Below, one piece after another: positions 1 to 11,215 of a DNA stretch of 64,000 nucleotides. Position 1 is the first letter of the stretch. Every line of letters begins with the position of its first letter. A program made the translations under genes and the position numbers. The stretch is from Diprion similis (Eukaryota > Arthropoda > Insecta > Hymenoptera > Diprionidae). A model generated the notes under the pieces. That model saw only the letters and a list, made by a program, of their open reading frames with translations. It had not been told where the DNA came from and ran no database searches. Location of the stretch: contig NC_060109.1 in assembly GCF_021155765.1 (NCBI RefSeq), forward strand, positions 6,540,001-6,604,000, written 5' to 3'.

Positions 1-979
1 TGCGTGAAGTAGTGGGGGCAACTCTCGAGCGAAGATTAGGGGAAGCGGACTTATTTGGAGAGGGCTTATTCGGAGGTTGCACTGTATGTCTATGGTTACA
101 CCCAGCGGGGTGACACAACTTTCTCCTTCCACTTTCTTGTTTGAGAACTCGGATAGCATTCTTTTACCACAGCAAGAAAAAGAAATGTTGCCAAGGAAAT
201 GGACTGATAAGAATGGTAGCACTGATATAATGATAACAACCAATGTAAATTTGTTTGCTTTTCTATCTCGAGAATGCGCTGCCATAAAATTGTGTTACCA
301 GAAAACGTCGAGAAAAACTCAAAAGTTCTATTAACTTTTGTTTACTTTATCGCTGTTCGCCTAGCTCGATTCAAGTGGTAATGCTTTGCGATGCTGTGTC
401 GAATAAGAGTCCTATCCTAAGGCACTGAGTGTCACCCAGCTAATTATACCTTTCAACCATAGCCCCTAAATAAAACCCCTAATTTACGATCGTGGTTGTA
501 GCGACTCAAAGTAGTAGACACCCCTAATAGATTTTTAACTCATTACTTCATAACGATAACTTCGTAGACCAAACACACAGACGTGGGAAAAGAAATCTTG
601 GAAAGTTCACAAACAGAGAAGCGTTTATTACTAGAACTAAGGAAATCACTTTTATTTTAACGCCGACGCAACAAATCAACACTTCACCGTTTGCTTTTCT
701 TATCGTGAGCCAATCGTTTCGCGCTAACACTGCACCACAAAACTGCTTACTAATTAGAAACCTTCCCGTAAGTATCAAACAGGCTTAGCTGACCATCTTA
801 GATCTATGAGAAAATGCAACTCTTTTTTAACCCCTCCTACTTTTTCATCAATTTAACCCTGATTCAGACAAAAAAAAGCAGAGGAAATTGAGATGTTGAA
901 TAAAAAAGATTTATCTGAAGAGAATTCGTGGATAGGTAGTTTTGTAGAATAAAAAGTCTCGCAATGGAGGTCAAACACT
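1..979. other. No gene seen
   Basis: AT-rich sequence with only short ORFs that have no recognisable motif or plausible length. I see no RNA gene or complete mobile element here. Confidence 0.6.
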
Positions 980-999
980 TAATTTATTCACAATATGTA

Positions 1000-1045
1000 A
1001 AATCGACATTCTGGCCGGGCCCCGCCGACCATCTTCAGGTTAGAA
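1000..1045 (-). ncRNA. Hammerhead-like motif, upstream flank copy (decayed)
   Basis: On the minus strand CTGAAGA (1032-1038) is followed by an 18-nt segment that can fold as a 6-bp stem (GGTCGG with CCGGCC, one G-U pair) and a 6-nt loop. The following GAAAC core element is altered to GAATG. Hammerhead cores have CUGANGA, stem II, GAAA, so this copy keeps the stem but has lost the second core box. Stems I and III were not resolved. Confidence 0.4.
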
Positions 1046-1134
1046 AGATACCGAAATGTTTTTTTACACATTCGTTTCTTTAGCCATGACAATGTATTAA
1101 TTAACAAAATTGTCTAGTAAATTCTATTAGTACA

Positions 1135-1946
1135 TTGACGAAATATATACCGTCAATTTATCGAGGACAGCATGTTCTTAAAGGTTACAATGTTTGCTCG
1201 ATAAGTTCAATGATTTTCATCCTTGGTTACAATTTACCTGTGAATTTGAAACTAATAACAAAATCAGTTTTTTGGACATTTGGATTATTAATTAAAATAA
1301 CAAAATTATTCTGGATCGATACCACAAAGAAACGTGGTCAGGAAGATATTTACTCTTTGATTCAAAACATCCGATACAACATAAAAAAAATAGTTGCCAT
1401 AGCTCTATATGACCGCTGTCTCCGAATCTCACATCCACAATTTAGATCAACAAGTTTGAAATTAGTAGATAAAACCTCATTGAACAATAGTTGGCCTCCT
1501 GAATTCATTTGGGATATAAAGAAATGCTGAATCCACAAACTCTACAACACAATTAAATTGGAGGATATTAATAATAATGATGAAAAATTATCTGCTCTAT
1601 CCCTTATGTACAAGGCTTATCTCCTGATACCAAGAAAATTCTCAAGCCAGAAGGTGTTGATATTTTATTAAAAACTTTGAATACCGCTAATAGTCTTTCC
1701 ACTTCTCTTATAACCAAAACGCCTGTTCAAAATGAAATCAACACCGTTTATAAAATCGAGTGTTTAGAATTTAACAAAACCTATATTGGTCAGTCGTCGC
1801 AATATTTGAAAAAACCAATTCCTCGTCATGAATCGAATATTAAATGCTATGATCGGGGCACTTGTGCTTTAGCAGCGTATGCGTTACCATTTGGACATCA
1901 TTTTTATTTTGACAATGCGAAGGTTATAACATCAGAACCAAACTAG
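1135..1946 (+). pseudogene. Penelope-like RT C-terminus and GIY-YIG endonuclease, broken
   Basis: The first open part (1135-1530) ends with a stretch resembling the end of Penelope-like reverse transcriptases (YDRCLRISHPQF, then LVDKTSLNN and WPPEFI). A TGA at 1528-1530 interrupts it in frame. Near 1600 the frame changes and a second part (about 1605-1946) carries a linker (GLSPDTKKILKPEGV) and a GIY-YIG nuclease core with VYKIECL, TYIGQS and a downstream histidine-rich segment. In this family the nuclease nicks target DNA for target-primed reverse transcription. The RT palm with the catalytic aspartates is absent. One nonsense codon and one frameshift make it inactive. The assignment rests on motif order, with the YIG box being the clearest. 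Confidence 0.75.
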
Positions 1947-2369
1947 TATAAACGCAATGTGAGAGAGATGATCCATATTAATAAAAATACCAACACTGTC
2001 AATAAACGTACTGACATACAAATTCTGACTCGTCTATATTTTGATATATTGTAATTTAAATTTCGCGCCCAATAACATATGTTCGTAAGATTTACCTCAG
2101 ATGTTTGACTATCGTTTTGAATTCGATATTGGTGATAAATCGCAATCAATCCTTTTGTCACTTCCTTCCATAATAGCATTTAATGAATATCTACGCAAAC
2201 TATCATAGTTTTATGCAACCTAACCTTTGAGAACAAGCTGTCCTCAATAAATTGATAGTATATATTTCGTGAATGTACCAACAGAATTTTCTAGACAATT
2301 TTGGTAATCACAAATTTGGTCGTCGTAATTAAAGAAACGAATACTTAAAAAAAAATATTTCGATATCTT

Positions 2370-2412
2370 TCTAGCCTGAAGATAGTCAGCGGGGCCCGGG
2401 CGAAACGTCGAT
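2370..2412 (+). ncRNA. Hammerhead-like motif, downstream flank copy
   Basis: CTGAAGA at 2376-2382 is followed by an 18-nt GC-rich spacer and an intact GAAACGTCG at 2402-2410. This matches the CUGANGA / stem II / GAAA order of hammerhead ribozymes found in Penelope-like elements. Stem II pairing is weaker here than in the upstream copy. It is the sense orientation relative to the RT and GIY-YIG gene. Activity cannot be judged from sequence alone. Confidence 0.45.
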
Positions 2413-2445
2413 TTTATATGTTGTGAAAAAATTAAACGTTTAACC

Positions 2446-4383
2446 TTTATTCGACGAATTTTTATTCTTCTAAATAGATTTAGACATCATTCGTGCCAGA
2501 TTAGCCAAGCAACAAGAGTAGCAAATGCTACGGGCCCCGCGCATTGAAGGGCCCCGCATACCCAAGCCTGTCTGACAATGAATGTAAATAAAAATCGATC
2601 AAGATAGGAGCGTGGAAACATTTTTTGAAATTGAAATAGATATAATACCTACCACTACCAACTATCGCTACAGGCCAACGGAAAAACGTTAGTAGCAAAA
2701 TCTGAAACGATAATTTAAAGTTTTAACACATTTCAAAAGTGAGCGCGGCCACACCACATACATGTGTTGCACCCAGAGTTCCGGAATGACCACCAATCGA
2801 GAGATTCGGCCAAGTAAAAATTCATTTACCTACAACCATACAGAAATAAATTTGAGATGAATGAATTTTTTCAGTAAGCGAAATATTATTATTTCAAGCT
2901 TATTAATTGAATAAAATGAGCATTGAAGAAGTACTATTGAAAATTTTAGTGTTCGGTAAATTTTTGTGTATTAACCCCGTTCATTAAGATTATTAAGATA
3001 TTCATAAAGATCCATGTTCAAAGAACTGTGGTGTGCATATGGGGCACTCCATCCTATTTCGACCTGCGTCCGGCTTTTGACCTCTCGGATTTGGTCCACG
3101 ATTTCTTATATGATTGTTTTTACATTGAAAGACACTAATTTTTGTTTTTCTCAGTGTTTCCAACGTGATTTGAATTTTCTGCAATTTTTCAAAATGATTT
3201 TAATGATCGACACAATTGAAGAATCCGAAAAAATTCCAATAAATCGGGCGTCAGATATAAAAATTATTAAGTCTAACACCGAAGTTGGGGGAATTTTCCT
3301 TCTTTCTGTTTCAAGCTTTTTCCGAGGAAAAAACGTTCAGAAAATTAGAAGCCGGAGTCATTTTACTATAGATTGTTGCTGACAAATTTTCATGTGTCAC
3401 ACCGGATTTCTGAGAATTTTTTTTATTATACCAAATTAGTTTTCGTTTTTATCAACTGATCGTGATTAAAAAATCCTTTTTTTAGCAAAATAAAGAAAAG
3501 AGAAAAAAACAAGTCTTGCAACAAATGTGAAAAAAAATTCACAAATCGGGTGTGGCATATGAAAATGTTTCAGCAACCATCCATTGTACAATGACTCCTG
3601 CTTCCAACTTTTTAATGTTTTTTTCGGAAAAAGCTTGAAAACAGTATACAGCGATAGTGGGTACCACACAAATCTAACAAATTCGTAGCAATACGAAAGC
3701 TGAATAAGAAGACCTGAGGAGCTGATTAGTAAATTTCCGACATCTATGTGCATCGTAATACGTAAGTCATGAGTACAACTCAATTATGCAGCGAATTGGA
3801 AGCAATTCGGAACGTTCTTTTCAAATCGTAACAGGTAAATTACAACTTTTATTCCAAACTCTAATTTTCTCCCAAATAAACAAAAATTTGGAGGCTTCCA
3901 AGAGAGGCGAGTTGGTTCTTTTTCGACCAGGCAATATTCAAAGCCAATCCGTGACACTCGTATCTATTTCATGGCTATTTCTCTGAATCAACCGCTTCTT
4001 TGATTCTCTATTTCAATTGTGATATTACGTAACTGACTTATAATATTTCTTACGTCCTTGTATTGCTGATACTATCGTTGGAATTTTGCCTACAATTCAT
4101 CTAGATGAATTTTACAGCTTGTAATATTGCTATTCTCTTGATATTTCATCCTGCCCTCACTTTAATTATTTTCATCCACTCTGATCAACTGTAGATTTTT
4201 CTTGCAGGCTAGCATATTTATGAACGATTACTTCAAGCCATGCTGATTGTTATGATATTTGGGTAATATATCCGCACATCACAATAATTTCTATTTGTCG
4301 TTTATAATACAAATATGTGTCTAGCTGAATTGTTATTACTCTGTCCTAATTTCCCTAACCGTATTCAATTTTTCTGTACTTTA
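2446..4383. other. No gene seen
   Basis: AT-rich. ORFs up to 122 codons exist on both strands around 3.0-3.8 kb but overlap one another and show no recognisable motif. A short GC-rich patch near 2525-2565 (GGGCCCCGC repeated) is the only compositional anomaly. Confidence 0.5.
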
Positions 4384-4387
4384 TTAA

Positions 4388-5593
4388 CCCTCATGTGTGC
4401 GCCTAGCTTTTAATTTACACAATAATGCGCACCCAGGGTACCTGGGTACCCATCTCTAGTTTTGAATATTTTTTGAATGCGGATGTAAACGAAAATATCC
4501 AAAATCGATTAATTTTATCGAATAAACATGAATGAAAAGTATTTGAGCTTGGAAAATCGGAGCAGGGGTTCCGAGCGGAAAAATTCAAAATTTTTAGTAT
4601 TTATTATTTTTTTTAAATTATTGAATAAAAGCAATTCAAATATACATTTTTTCGAAATAAAATATTCATTCCAATCATTGTCACTTATCATTTGAATATT
4701 TAAGAATTAAAACAATGGTACTATCAATTATCTGAATATTGAATAATTAAAGACAGAAAAGTTACCAATTATTTGAAATTTGGTAATTTTTAAATTGCTG
4801 TAACTAGTCTTCTTGTAAAGATAATCATACTTTGTCTTAGAGTTTTGTAAAGCTCAAAGACTCAACTTCAAGAATATAAATTGTTTTTTTCTGGTAAAAA
4901 AATGCGTTAATTATGTGTAAATTCAATTTTAATGAAAAAAGAATTTTTTCCATGTTATTTAAATGAAAAACTAACATAAAAATAGCGATCCCTTAGAATT
5001 GAGCCATAGGGCTCACGTTTGGTGAGGATTCTTTTTACATCAAATAGAAACATTTCAGAGGGTAAGAGTTGAAAAAAAAAATTACATTTTTTTTTTAAAG
5101 CACCCTAGTATACACACAACAATGTACTATGATTACTAATGTATTGGCTGATGATTATTGAACATATTTATAATTAATAACATTGTATTATGAGTTATCA
5201 AATATTTCACAAATTAATAATATATTGGCTATCAATTAGTGAAAATCGAACTAATTAAAAATACCTCATATTGACTATTGAATATTCGAATAATTAGTAA
5301 CTTTTGTATCTTTAATTATTCAATAATTAGATAATTGATAGTACTATTGTTTTAATTTTCTAAATGTTTAAATAATTATTCGCCCTCGGCTCGTGCGGCA
5401 CTTTACACTCGTCAGGAAATCCCTATTTTATGCGCATTTACTACGAAAATAATTATTTGATATTTAAATGCAGGAATAGATTCTATATAAGTTGAATTGT
5501 GAGGATCATGAAGCTCAGATCGGAAAAAAAAACATTCAGAAAAAATGATAATAAAAATGTGAAGTAGTGCACACCCGGGTGCGCACATAAGGG
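4388..5593. mobile_element. TTAA-flanked MITE (piggyBac-type non-autonomous element)
   Basis: The element is bounded by TTAA at 4384-4387 and 5594-5597. Its ends are inverted repeats: CCCTCATGTGTGCGC at the left and, reverse-complemented, CCCTTATGTGCGCAC at the right. TTAA duplication and a CCC start are hallmarks of the piggyBac superfamily. The 1.2-kb AT-rich interior has no ORF of note, so mobilisation would need a transposase from elsewhere. A second, internal inverted repeat suggests nesting or a fold-back core. Confidence 0.75.
4683..5380. repeat. Inner inverted repeat within the TTAA MITE
   Basis: About 90 bp at 4683-4775 recurs reverse-complemented at about 5290-5380, sharing the stretches ACTATCAATTATCT and TATTGAATAATTAAAGA. 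It may be a nested smaller MITE or the stem of a fold-back core. Confidence 0.65.
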
Positions 5594-6375
5594 TTAAACG
5601 TCAAAGCATACTTTTAAGTTGTTCTTGATTGATTTTTGGCACCGAGAAACGTGCTCCGTTTTAATATTAATATCACCAGTATCATATAATACTTTCATAT
5701 TGTAACAATATTACAATTTCAATATTGGCGATACAACGCAAGTATGGTTCATGCTTTTCGTCATCCTGCGTTCCGTATTTGAAATAATTGGTAAAAAAAA
5801 ATGTAATTACTCATATTACTGTCCCAGAAATTATCGTGTGTACCATAATATCAAAGTCTTCATAGCGTGAAAGTCTCTGAAGAGGAAGGTATCCCCGGCC
5901 AATCTCTCCCATTTCATTTCTCTTGTAATGTATTATAGTAGACTAAAAACTAAGCGACACGTATTTTTTTTATCTGCCAGTAAGGGGAAGGTTCGGTGCA
6001 ATTGTTAGTTACGAGAAATGCTGGTCTTAAAGGGTTCATAGTTTCTTGTGTAGTTTCAGTTGCATTCGTGAAAGACCCGCTATGATGGCGAAAAAGAAAT
6101 CTATGACCATTTCACAAATTCTGTCTTTTGACTCAATGAAGATATTATCAAACCCATGCGTAATTTTTCAGATTATAAGTTCTCATATGCATAAAAAAAT
6201 TACGAGGGTTAAATAATAATCACCGGCCACGGCGTTCCGATGTTACGATGAAAAATTTCGTTTTTGGTGGTAAAAAAATCTATTTCGTGGTCGCACCGAG
6301 TTGGAAATCTTTTTTCATAAACATCTTTGCATAAAAAAAGTACTCCAGGGATGAAAAAAATATGCGACATTATTG

Positions 6376-7432
6376 GTGAATTATTTATAATTCGTTTACT
6401 TTATACATGTTTCATCGAAAACCACTCTTCAAGGGAAAACAAAAATTATCGGATTTCTCGTAAATTGAAAAAAAAAATGAGATTCACAAAAGATGTTGGG
6501 ATGGGTATTTGATCAAATACCTGTAGGTATTTATTCGATAGAATACCTATCCTAATATCTTTTGTGAATTTCGTTTTTTTTTTAATAGACGAGAAATCCG
6601 ATAATTTTTGCTGTCCCTTAAAGAGTGGTTTTTCGATAAAATATATGGGGCATTCCAGGTCAATTCGACAAGGGTCTGACCCTCACCCTCTCCAATCTGA
6701 GTCTTAATGACCGGAGGTGTTTCCTTAGCCTAAAATAACATCTCCAAATTTTTCTCAGATTTTTACCAAGCCCCCTGGCGCCCCCCCCCCCTCGACCCCT
6801 TAAGATGATATTTTCGAAAACGGTCAATCAGACATTTTTTAAAATTATGAAAAAAATTACATAAATTCTGTAGGCAAAAAGAAAAATATCCCAACCAAAA
6901 TCGAAGTGGGCAGGCAAGACGGTAATTTTTTATCAATTTTTTTACTGAAAAATTTTTTTTTTTCAGTAATTTCGATTTTTTTCGCATTTTTCAGGATTCA
7001 ATATATTTTATTGATCATATAGATTATATAGGAAAATATATTGAATCCTGAAAAATGCGAAAAAAATCGGAATTACTGAAAAAAAAAAATTATTCCGTAA
7101 AAAAATTGATAAAAAATTACCGTTTTGCCTGGCCACTTCGATTTTTGTTGGGATATTTTTCTTTTTGCCTACAGAATTTATGAAATTTTTTTTATAATTT
7201 TCAAAAATGTCCGATTGACCGTTTTCGAAAATATCATCTTATGGGGTCGGGGGGGCGTCAAGGGGCTTGGTAAAAATCTGAGAAAAATTTGGAGATGTTA
7301 TTTTAGGCTAACGAAACACCTCCAGTCATAAAGACTCAGATTGGAGTGAGGGTGGGTGGGTGAGGGTAAGACCTTTGTCGAATTGACCTTGAATGCCCTA
7401 TATGTATAAATTAAACAAATTACAAATAACAG
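6376..7432. repeat. Middle palindrome, interrupted by an inner element
   Basis: Sequence at about 6376-6495 (through AACCACTCTTC and TCGGATTTCTCGT) is repeated in inverted form from about 6545 to 6647 and again from 7405 to 7432. The right arm is interrupted by the 6648-7398 element: the arm sequence resumes directly after it, which independently confirms the insertion point. Confidence 0.75.
6648..7398. mobile_element. Near-perfect palindromic MITE with TATATG target duplication
   Basis: Ends are GGGCATTCC and GGAATGCCC-like inverted repeats that continue inward as one palindrome centred near 7022. TATATG flanks both sides (6642-6647 and 7399-7404). Removing the element and one TATATG rebuilds the arm of the surrounding palindrome, so boundaries are well supported. 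The short C-run near 6781 and G-run near 7249 are mirror partners. ORFs in it are shadows of the palindrome. Confidence 0.8.
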
Positions 7433-8962
7433 AGGTCGGCAAAAAAACCTTTTTTTCTGGATTTCTATTTTAAATTATGATGCTAGGCGGCGAAAAACAA
7501 CAGAATATCCATTTTTAGGTTTGAAAGTTTGCTTTTGTCTGTTTTACGTCGATAAGTAAGTCTTAAAAATTTTAATTGATTTTACGAGCAGCAGGGTTTA
7601 GTACTTTGATCGAAACGGTAGTAAATTGTACATTACTCGCGTAAGGCACAGGAGCGCGTGTTTACATGTCTATCAAAGCTGTAACAACCGTTCTTGTGAG
7701 TTAGAAAATGGCGTCAAGACAGTGTAAACAAGATGTTGATTTGTTCTGTTTTATTGGCGGTGAATTTATCAAAGTAAGAAGCAAAGAATTTTCTTTGGCA
7801 ACAAATTTTAAGTTTTGTGAAGTTTATGAAGCCAACTTCAACCGGCAAATTCGGAATCAAGATAAATAATGGATACCTTACTTCGCCTATGTTAATTTAA
7901 GATTATATCTAAAATTAAAATCTACAAATGTTTCGAACATATTTATATTTTTGTAACTTAAATACTCAATAACTGTTATTACTATACCGAAAAATCATTA
8001 GAATTGACCCTAATTGATCTCAATTCTCATACGAGAATATAATGGGAGATTACATTTGAGGTATAATACGAAAAAGTCTGAAAAAACATAAGAACATCAC
8101 TAAAATATTCATTTTTGAACTTGATTTTTTATTATTTTTCATTTGTATGCTATTGCTAATCATTATTATTGAATTAAAAACCACCCGCTGTTCAGAAAAA
8201 GTTTTTCTGATTGTAATTTGAAATAAAATTATGAGAAATTCAGTTATTCATCTTAAAATTGGAAAAATTGGTCTGGTTTCTACAAAAGCAAACTTTGATA
8301 AAAACGTATTTTTCCCTTTATTATTAACTTAGAAGAAACGTAAATGCAAAATTTTTTATGAAAAAAGATTTACAACTCAGTGCGACCACGAAAAATATTT
8401 TCTTTACCACCAAAAACGAAATTTTGCACCGTAAATCGGAACGCCGTGGCCGGTGATTATTGTTTAGCGCTGGTGATTTTTTCATGCATGTGAGAACCAA
8501 TAATCTAAAAAATTACGCATGGGTTTGATAATATCTTCATTGAGTCAAGAGATGAATTTGTGAAATGATACATATATATTATAGATAGATTTTTTTTTTT
8601 TGCCATCATAGAGGGTCCTTCGTAAATACAACTGAAGCTACACGGCGGGTTAAAAGAAGTGATTTGGAAGTTTTACCCACAAGACTATAATATATTCTAA
8701 CCGATCCAACAGGAATAGTTTTTTCATAACGCAAAATGAAAAAATGTAATTTTCTCTATGAGAGGAAAAAAAATTCTACCGATTTGCCTCTTGATATGCT
8801 TTACTTTGGAGGGTAGTTTCACCCCATTAAAGTGTTTCAATGGCGGATAAAAGGCGAAAAAAAAAGAAAAAAATAAACTGGTCGCTTAGTTTTTGTTCTA
8901 CTATAACATATGCTACAAAAGAAATTTAATCAGAGACATCGACCTTGGATACCTTCGTTGAG

Positions 8963-10959
8963 TGTAAAAGTAACGCCAGGCGTGAACACAGACCTACTTA
9001 TCGTCAGTCTCCTTGGTGCACAATATCCAAGTATCATATTCAAGTGTCCATAGATACTTCGTCTCTACAATCATACTTCTACCATGTTTCATGTGAAATG
9101 TTTTCATAATTTGATTCAAATTTTTGTTTGGTTGTTATTCGAAATATTTAATTCTTAACTATTAATAATAGAAATATTCAACACCCAATATTACTTTCGT
9201 ATTCCAATATTTCAGTTATACATGATCACCAAGCACATGCACTTGGCAGCTCTGAATTCAGAATCGTCTCTTAAGTGATAGACTAATCAATATAATGATG
9301 ACACGTGCGCCAAGCACCGACATTTCCAGCCTCACGCGCCTCGATTATTATTCCTGAATATATCAAAAACTTATATATCAATCATGAAAAATTTATAAAA
9401 ATTCCACTCAATCCTGATACCGATACGTTATTATAATACCAAATCACTAGCCACAGCTTTTCGGGTTTACATTTCTTCGATGGTTACCAAACGCTTCTCT
9501 GTTAAGTGGATAGCGTCCGGGATTCCGAAACAAAGGAGCCATAGAATAAAAGGTTTGAGTCTTCTACCATTTTTCTGAGTATTCATTAATCTTATCTGGA
9601 AGACAGTAAAGTAATATTATAAACGCATTACACCAAAGCTTATTAAAAAATATTACAAAATCATCGAAAATGGTAATCTTCTATGTGAAAGTAATGATGT
9701 TTTTATTATGTTACAACACCTGATTAGAACACTCGTAGAAACATGAAAGTATTACTCGTGTGACTGTAATATTCCTATAAAGTTGGATGGGGATAAAAAT
9801 CCCGAAAGATCAACAAGTCGATTGGTCAAAAATCCGAGACTTTCCAGATACTAATTTTAAAATAACGAATGATCAGTGTGCCGAAATTGGAATTTTCGAT
9901 AAATCATCCAGTAGAATAACTATTTTCCCGAAAGTTCATTTAACCAAACGGTCTTTTACCCGAAAAAGTATTATCAGAACAGTCGGCATTCCAAATGAGC
10001 AAAGCACAGAATGTGAAGCTATAGAAACATGAAAGTTCCAAAATTAAAAATTGAGTACGGCTAATACTTTGAACAGCCAAAAAAAAAAAATAATAATTCA
10101 CCGAAAATCGAAATTCAGAAGGAGCGAAATCTTGAACCACAAAATGCAGGACCAGATTCCCGGAATGACGTCGTTATTGAATATCCTGAGAATTCGGAAT
10201 TTTCATAATTCGTCAACTTATGGCTATTTTTATCAAGATTAAATCATTGTATTAGACCATCGTCTGTGCCATAAAAGGAATAAAGTACGCAAAGGAATAA
10301 GCAACATATTTTTAGTTACATTCAGACAGTACATCTTTTTTCCCGTACGTTAAATATATTGAAGATATTATTCCATAAAATCATGTTCCACATTCACGTA
10401 TGCGTTCTCGTGTCACTTTACAAGCATGAGGCCATCTGTAGCTGTATCTGGTAACGTTGAAAAGACGATGTGTTTCCAATGCCTTGAAACCTTTCGGTAT
10501 TTTGTTCACTCTGCATCATTGCTAGTGGATTTCATGATTTTGACCTTTGGAGTCTTTGGTCAATTGTTATTGATAAATTCGTTCTTCGAAAAAGGCACGA
10601 ATCTGAGATTTGAAAAGTCGATTTTTGAACTTTTTTGTATTTTCGCAATTCAATATTTTGCCCTCCTTGATCTTATCCATTTTCAAAAAACATACATTTA
10701 TACACTTTTGCGTTCCAAATTTTCATTTTTCTGCAAGACAACTTTCCATGTTTGTAGTCCTTCTACGTTTTCAACTGTCGGTAATTTGACTTTCGGGACT
10801 TCGTCCCGTCGAAGTTTTGGTCTTTTACATTTTTATAACCCACTCATAAATCTTTGTTCATACGAATGGGCTGTATGGGAAAGTGTAACTAACCAGCATG
10901 ACAATGGATGAATGTGTGTCAGCATGGTGTTATCGAACGATATTACATCCTAAGTGATA
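8963..10959. other. No gene seen
   Basis: AT-rich. A 161-codon ORF at 10426-10911 is low-complexity, Phe-rich and without a recognisable motif. The segment about 9790-10200 repeats CCCGAAA-like words, as in many insect MITE interiors, but no end pair was found. Confidence 0.5.
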
Positions 10960-11215
10960 TAATACACTGTAAGAAACTCTGGCTAGGTTCCAAGAAGTTT
11001 AACCGAAATGGTAGAACGGTTCAACCGGTTGACGGTTGAATCGGTCAATGACTGAATTCTATGAGAATCGATCAAACGGTTAACCAGGTAACTTTCAACC
11101 ATCATAAACAGTCAACCGATCTGAACCAGTCAACCAGTCGAACAATTAGCTAATCAATTCAATCAACTGTCTTGGCCGGTTACGCCGATTGAATTGTATA
11201 ACCTCACCTGGTACT
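10960..11215. repeat. Degenerate GGTT/AACC-rich simple repeat
   Basis: Multiple imperfect copies of words such as AACCGGTTGACGGTT and CAGTCAACCG alternate on both strands, giving a locally self-complementary tract. No period is exact. Confidence 0.55.

Larger units (their letters stand above)
980..2445 (+). mobile_element. Penelope-like retroelement relic with inverted flanks
   Basis: A short element centred on a decayed reverse transcriptase end plus GIY-YIG endonuclease. The two sides are related as inverted copies: roughly 985-1090 on one side matches, reverse-complemented, about 2325-2445 on the other, including a GC-rich block, the AAAGAAACGAAT stretch and an AATCGAC stretch. Penelope-like elements are known to carry LTR-like flanks, sometimes inverted, with hammerhead ribozyme motifs, and this layout fits. 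The N-terminal part of the transcriptase is missing, so this is a 5'-truncated copy. Boundaries are approximate because no target duplication was resolved. Confidence 0.75.
5874..8962. repeat. Outer fold-back: long inverted repeat with nested inserts
   Basis: The left arm, about 5874-6330, and right arm, about 8365-8962, are inverted copies. Shared landmarks are GAAGGTATCC at the outer edge, CTAAGCGAC inside it, and CACCGGCCACGGCGTTCCGA at 6222-6241 matching the reverse complement near 8441. The arms differ by small indels. Between them lie a second inverted repeat (6376-7432) and about 0.9 kb (7440-8360) of unassigned AT-rich sequence. No transposase is visible, so this is a non-autonomous fold-back or MITE of unknown family. 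Confidence 0.7.

Noticed and set aside
3030..3080. Similarity of GGGCACTCCATC (3035) and GGGCATTCCATC (13058) to the GGGCATTCC end of the 6.6-kb palindrome
   Set aside because: Only about 10 bp match and no partner end or target repeat was found nearby.
3014..3783. ORFs of 122 (+) and 105 (-) codons
   Set aside because: AT-rich, without motifs and with no copy elsewhere in the window; chance ORFs are expected at this length.
10426..10911. A 161-codon plus-strand ORF
   Set aside because: Phe/Leu-rich AT-driven composition, no recognisable domain and no support from neighbours.
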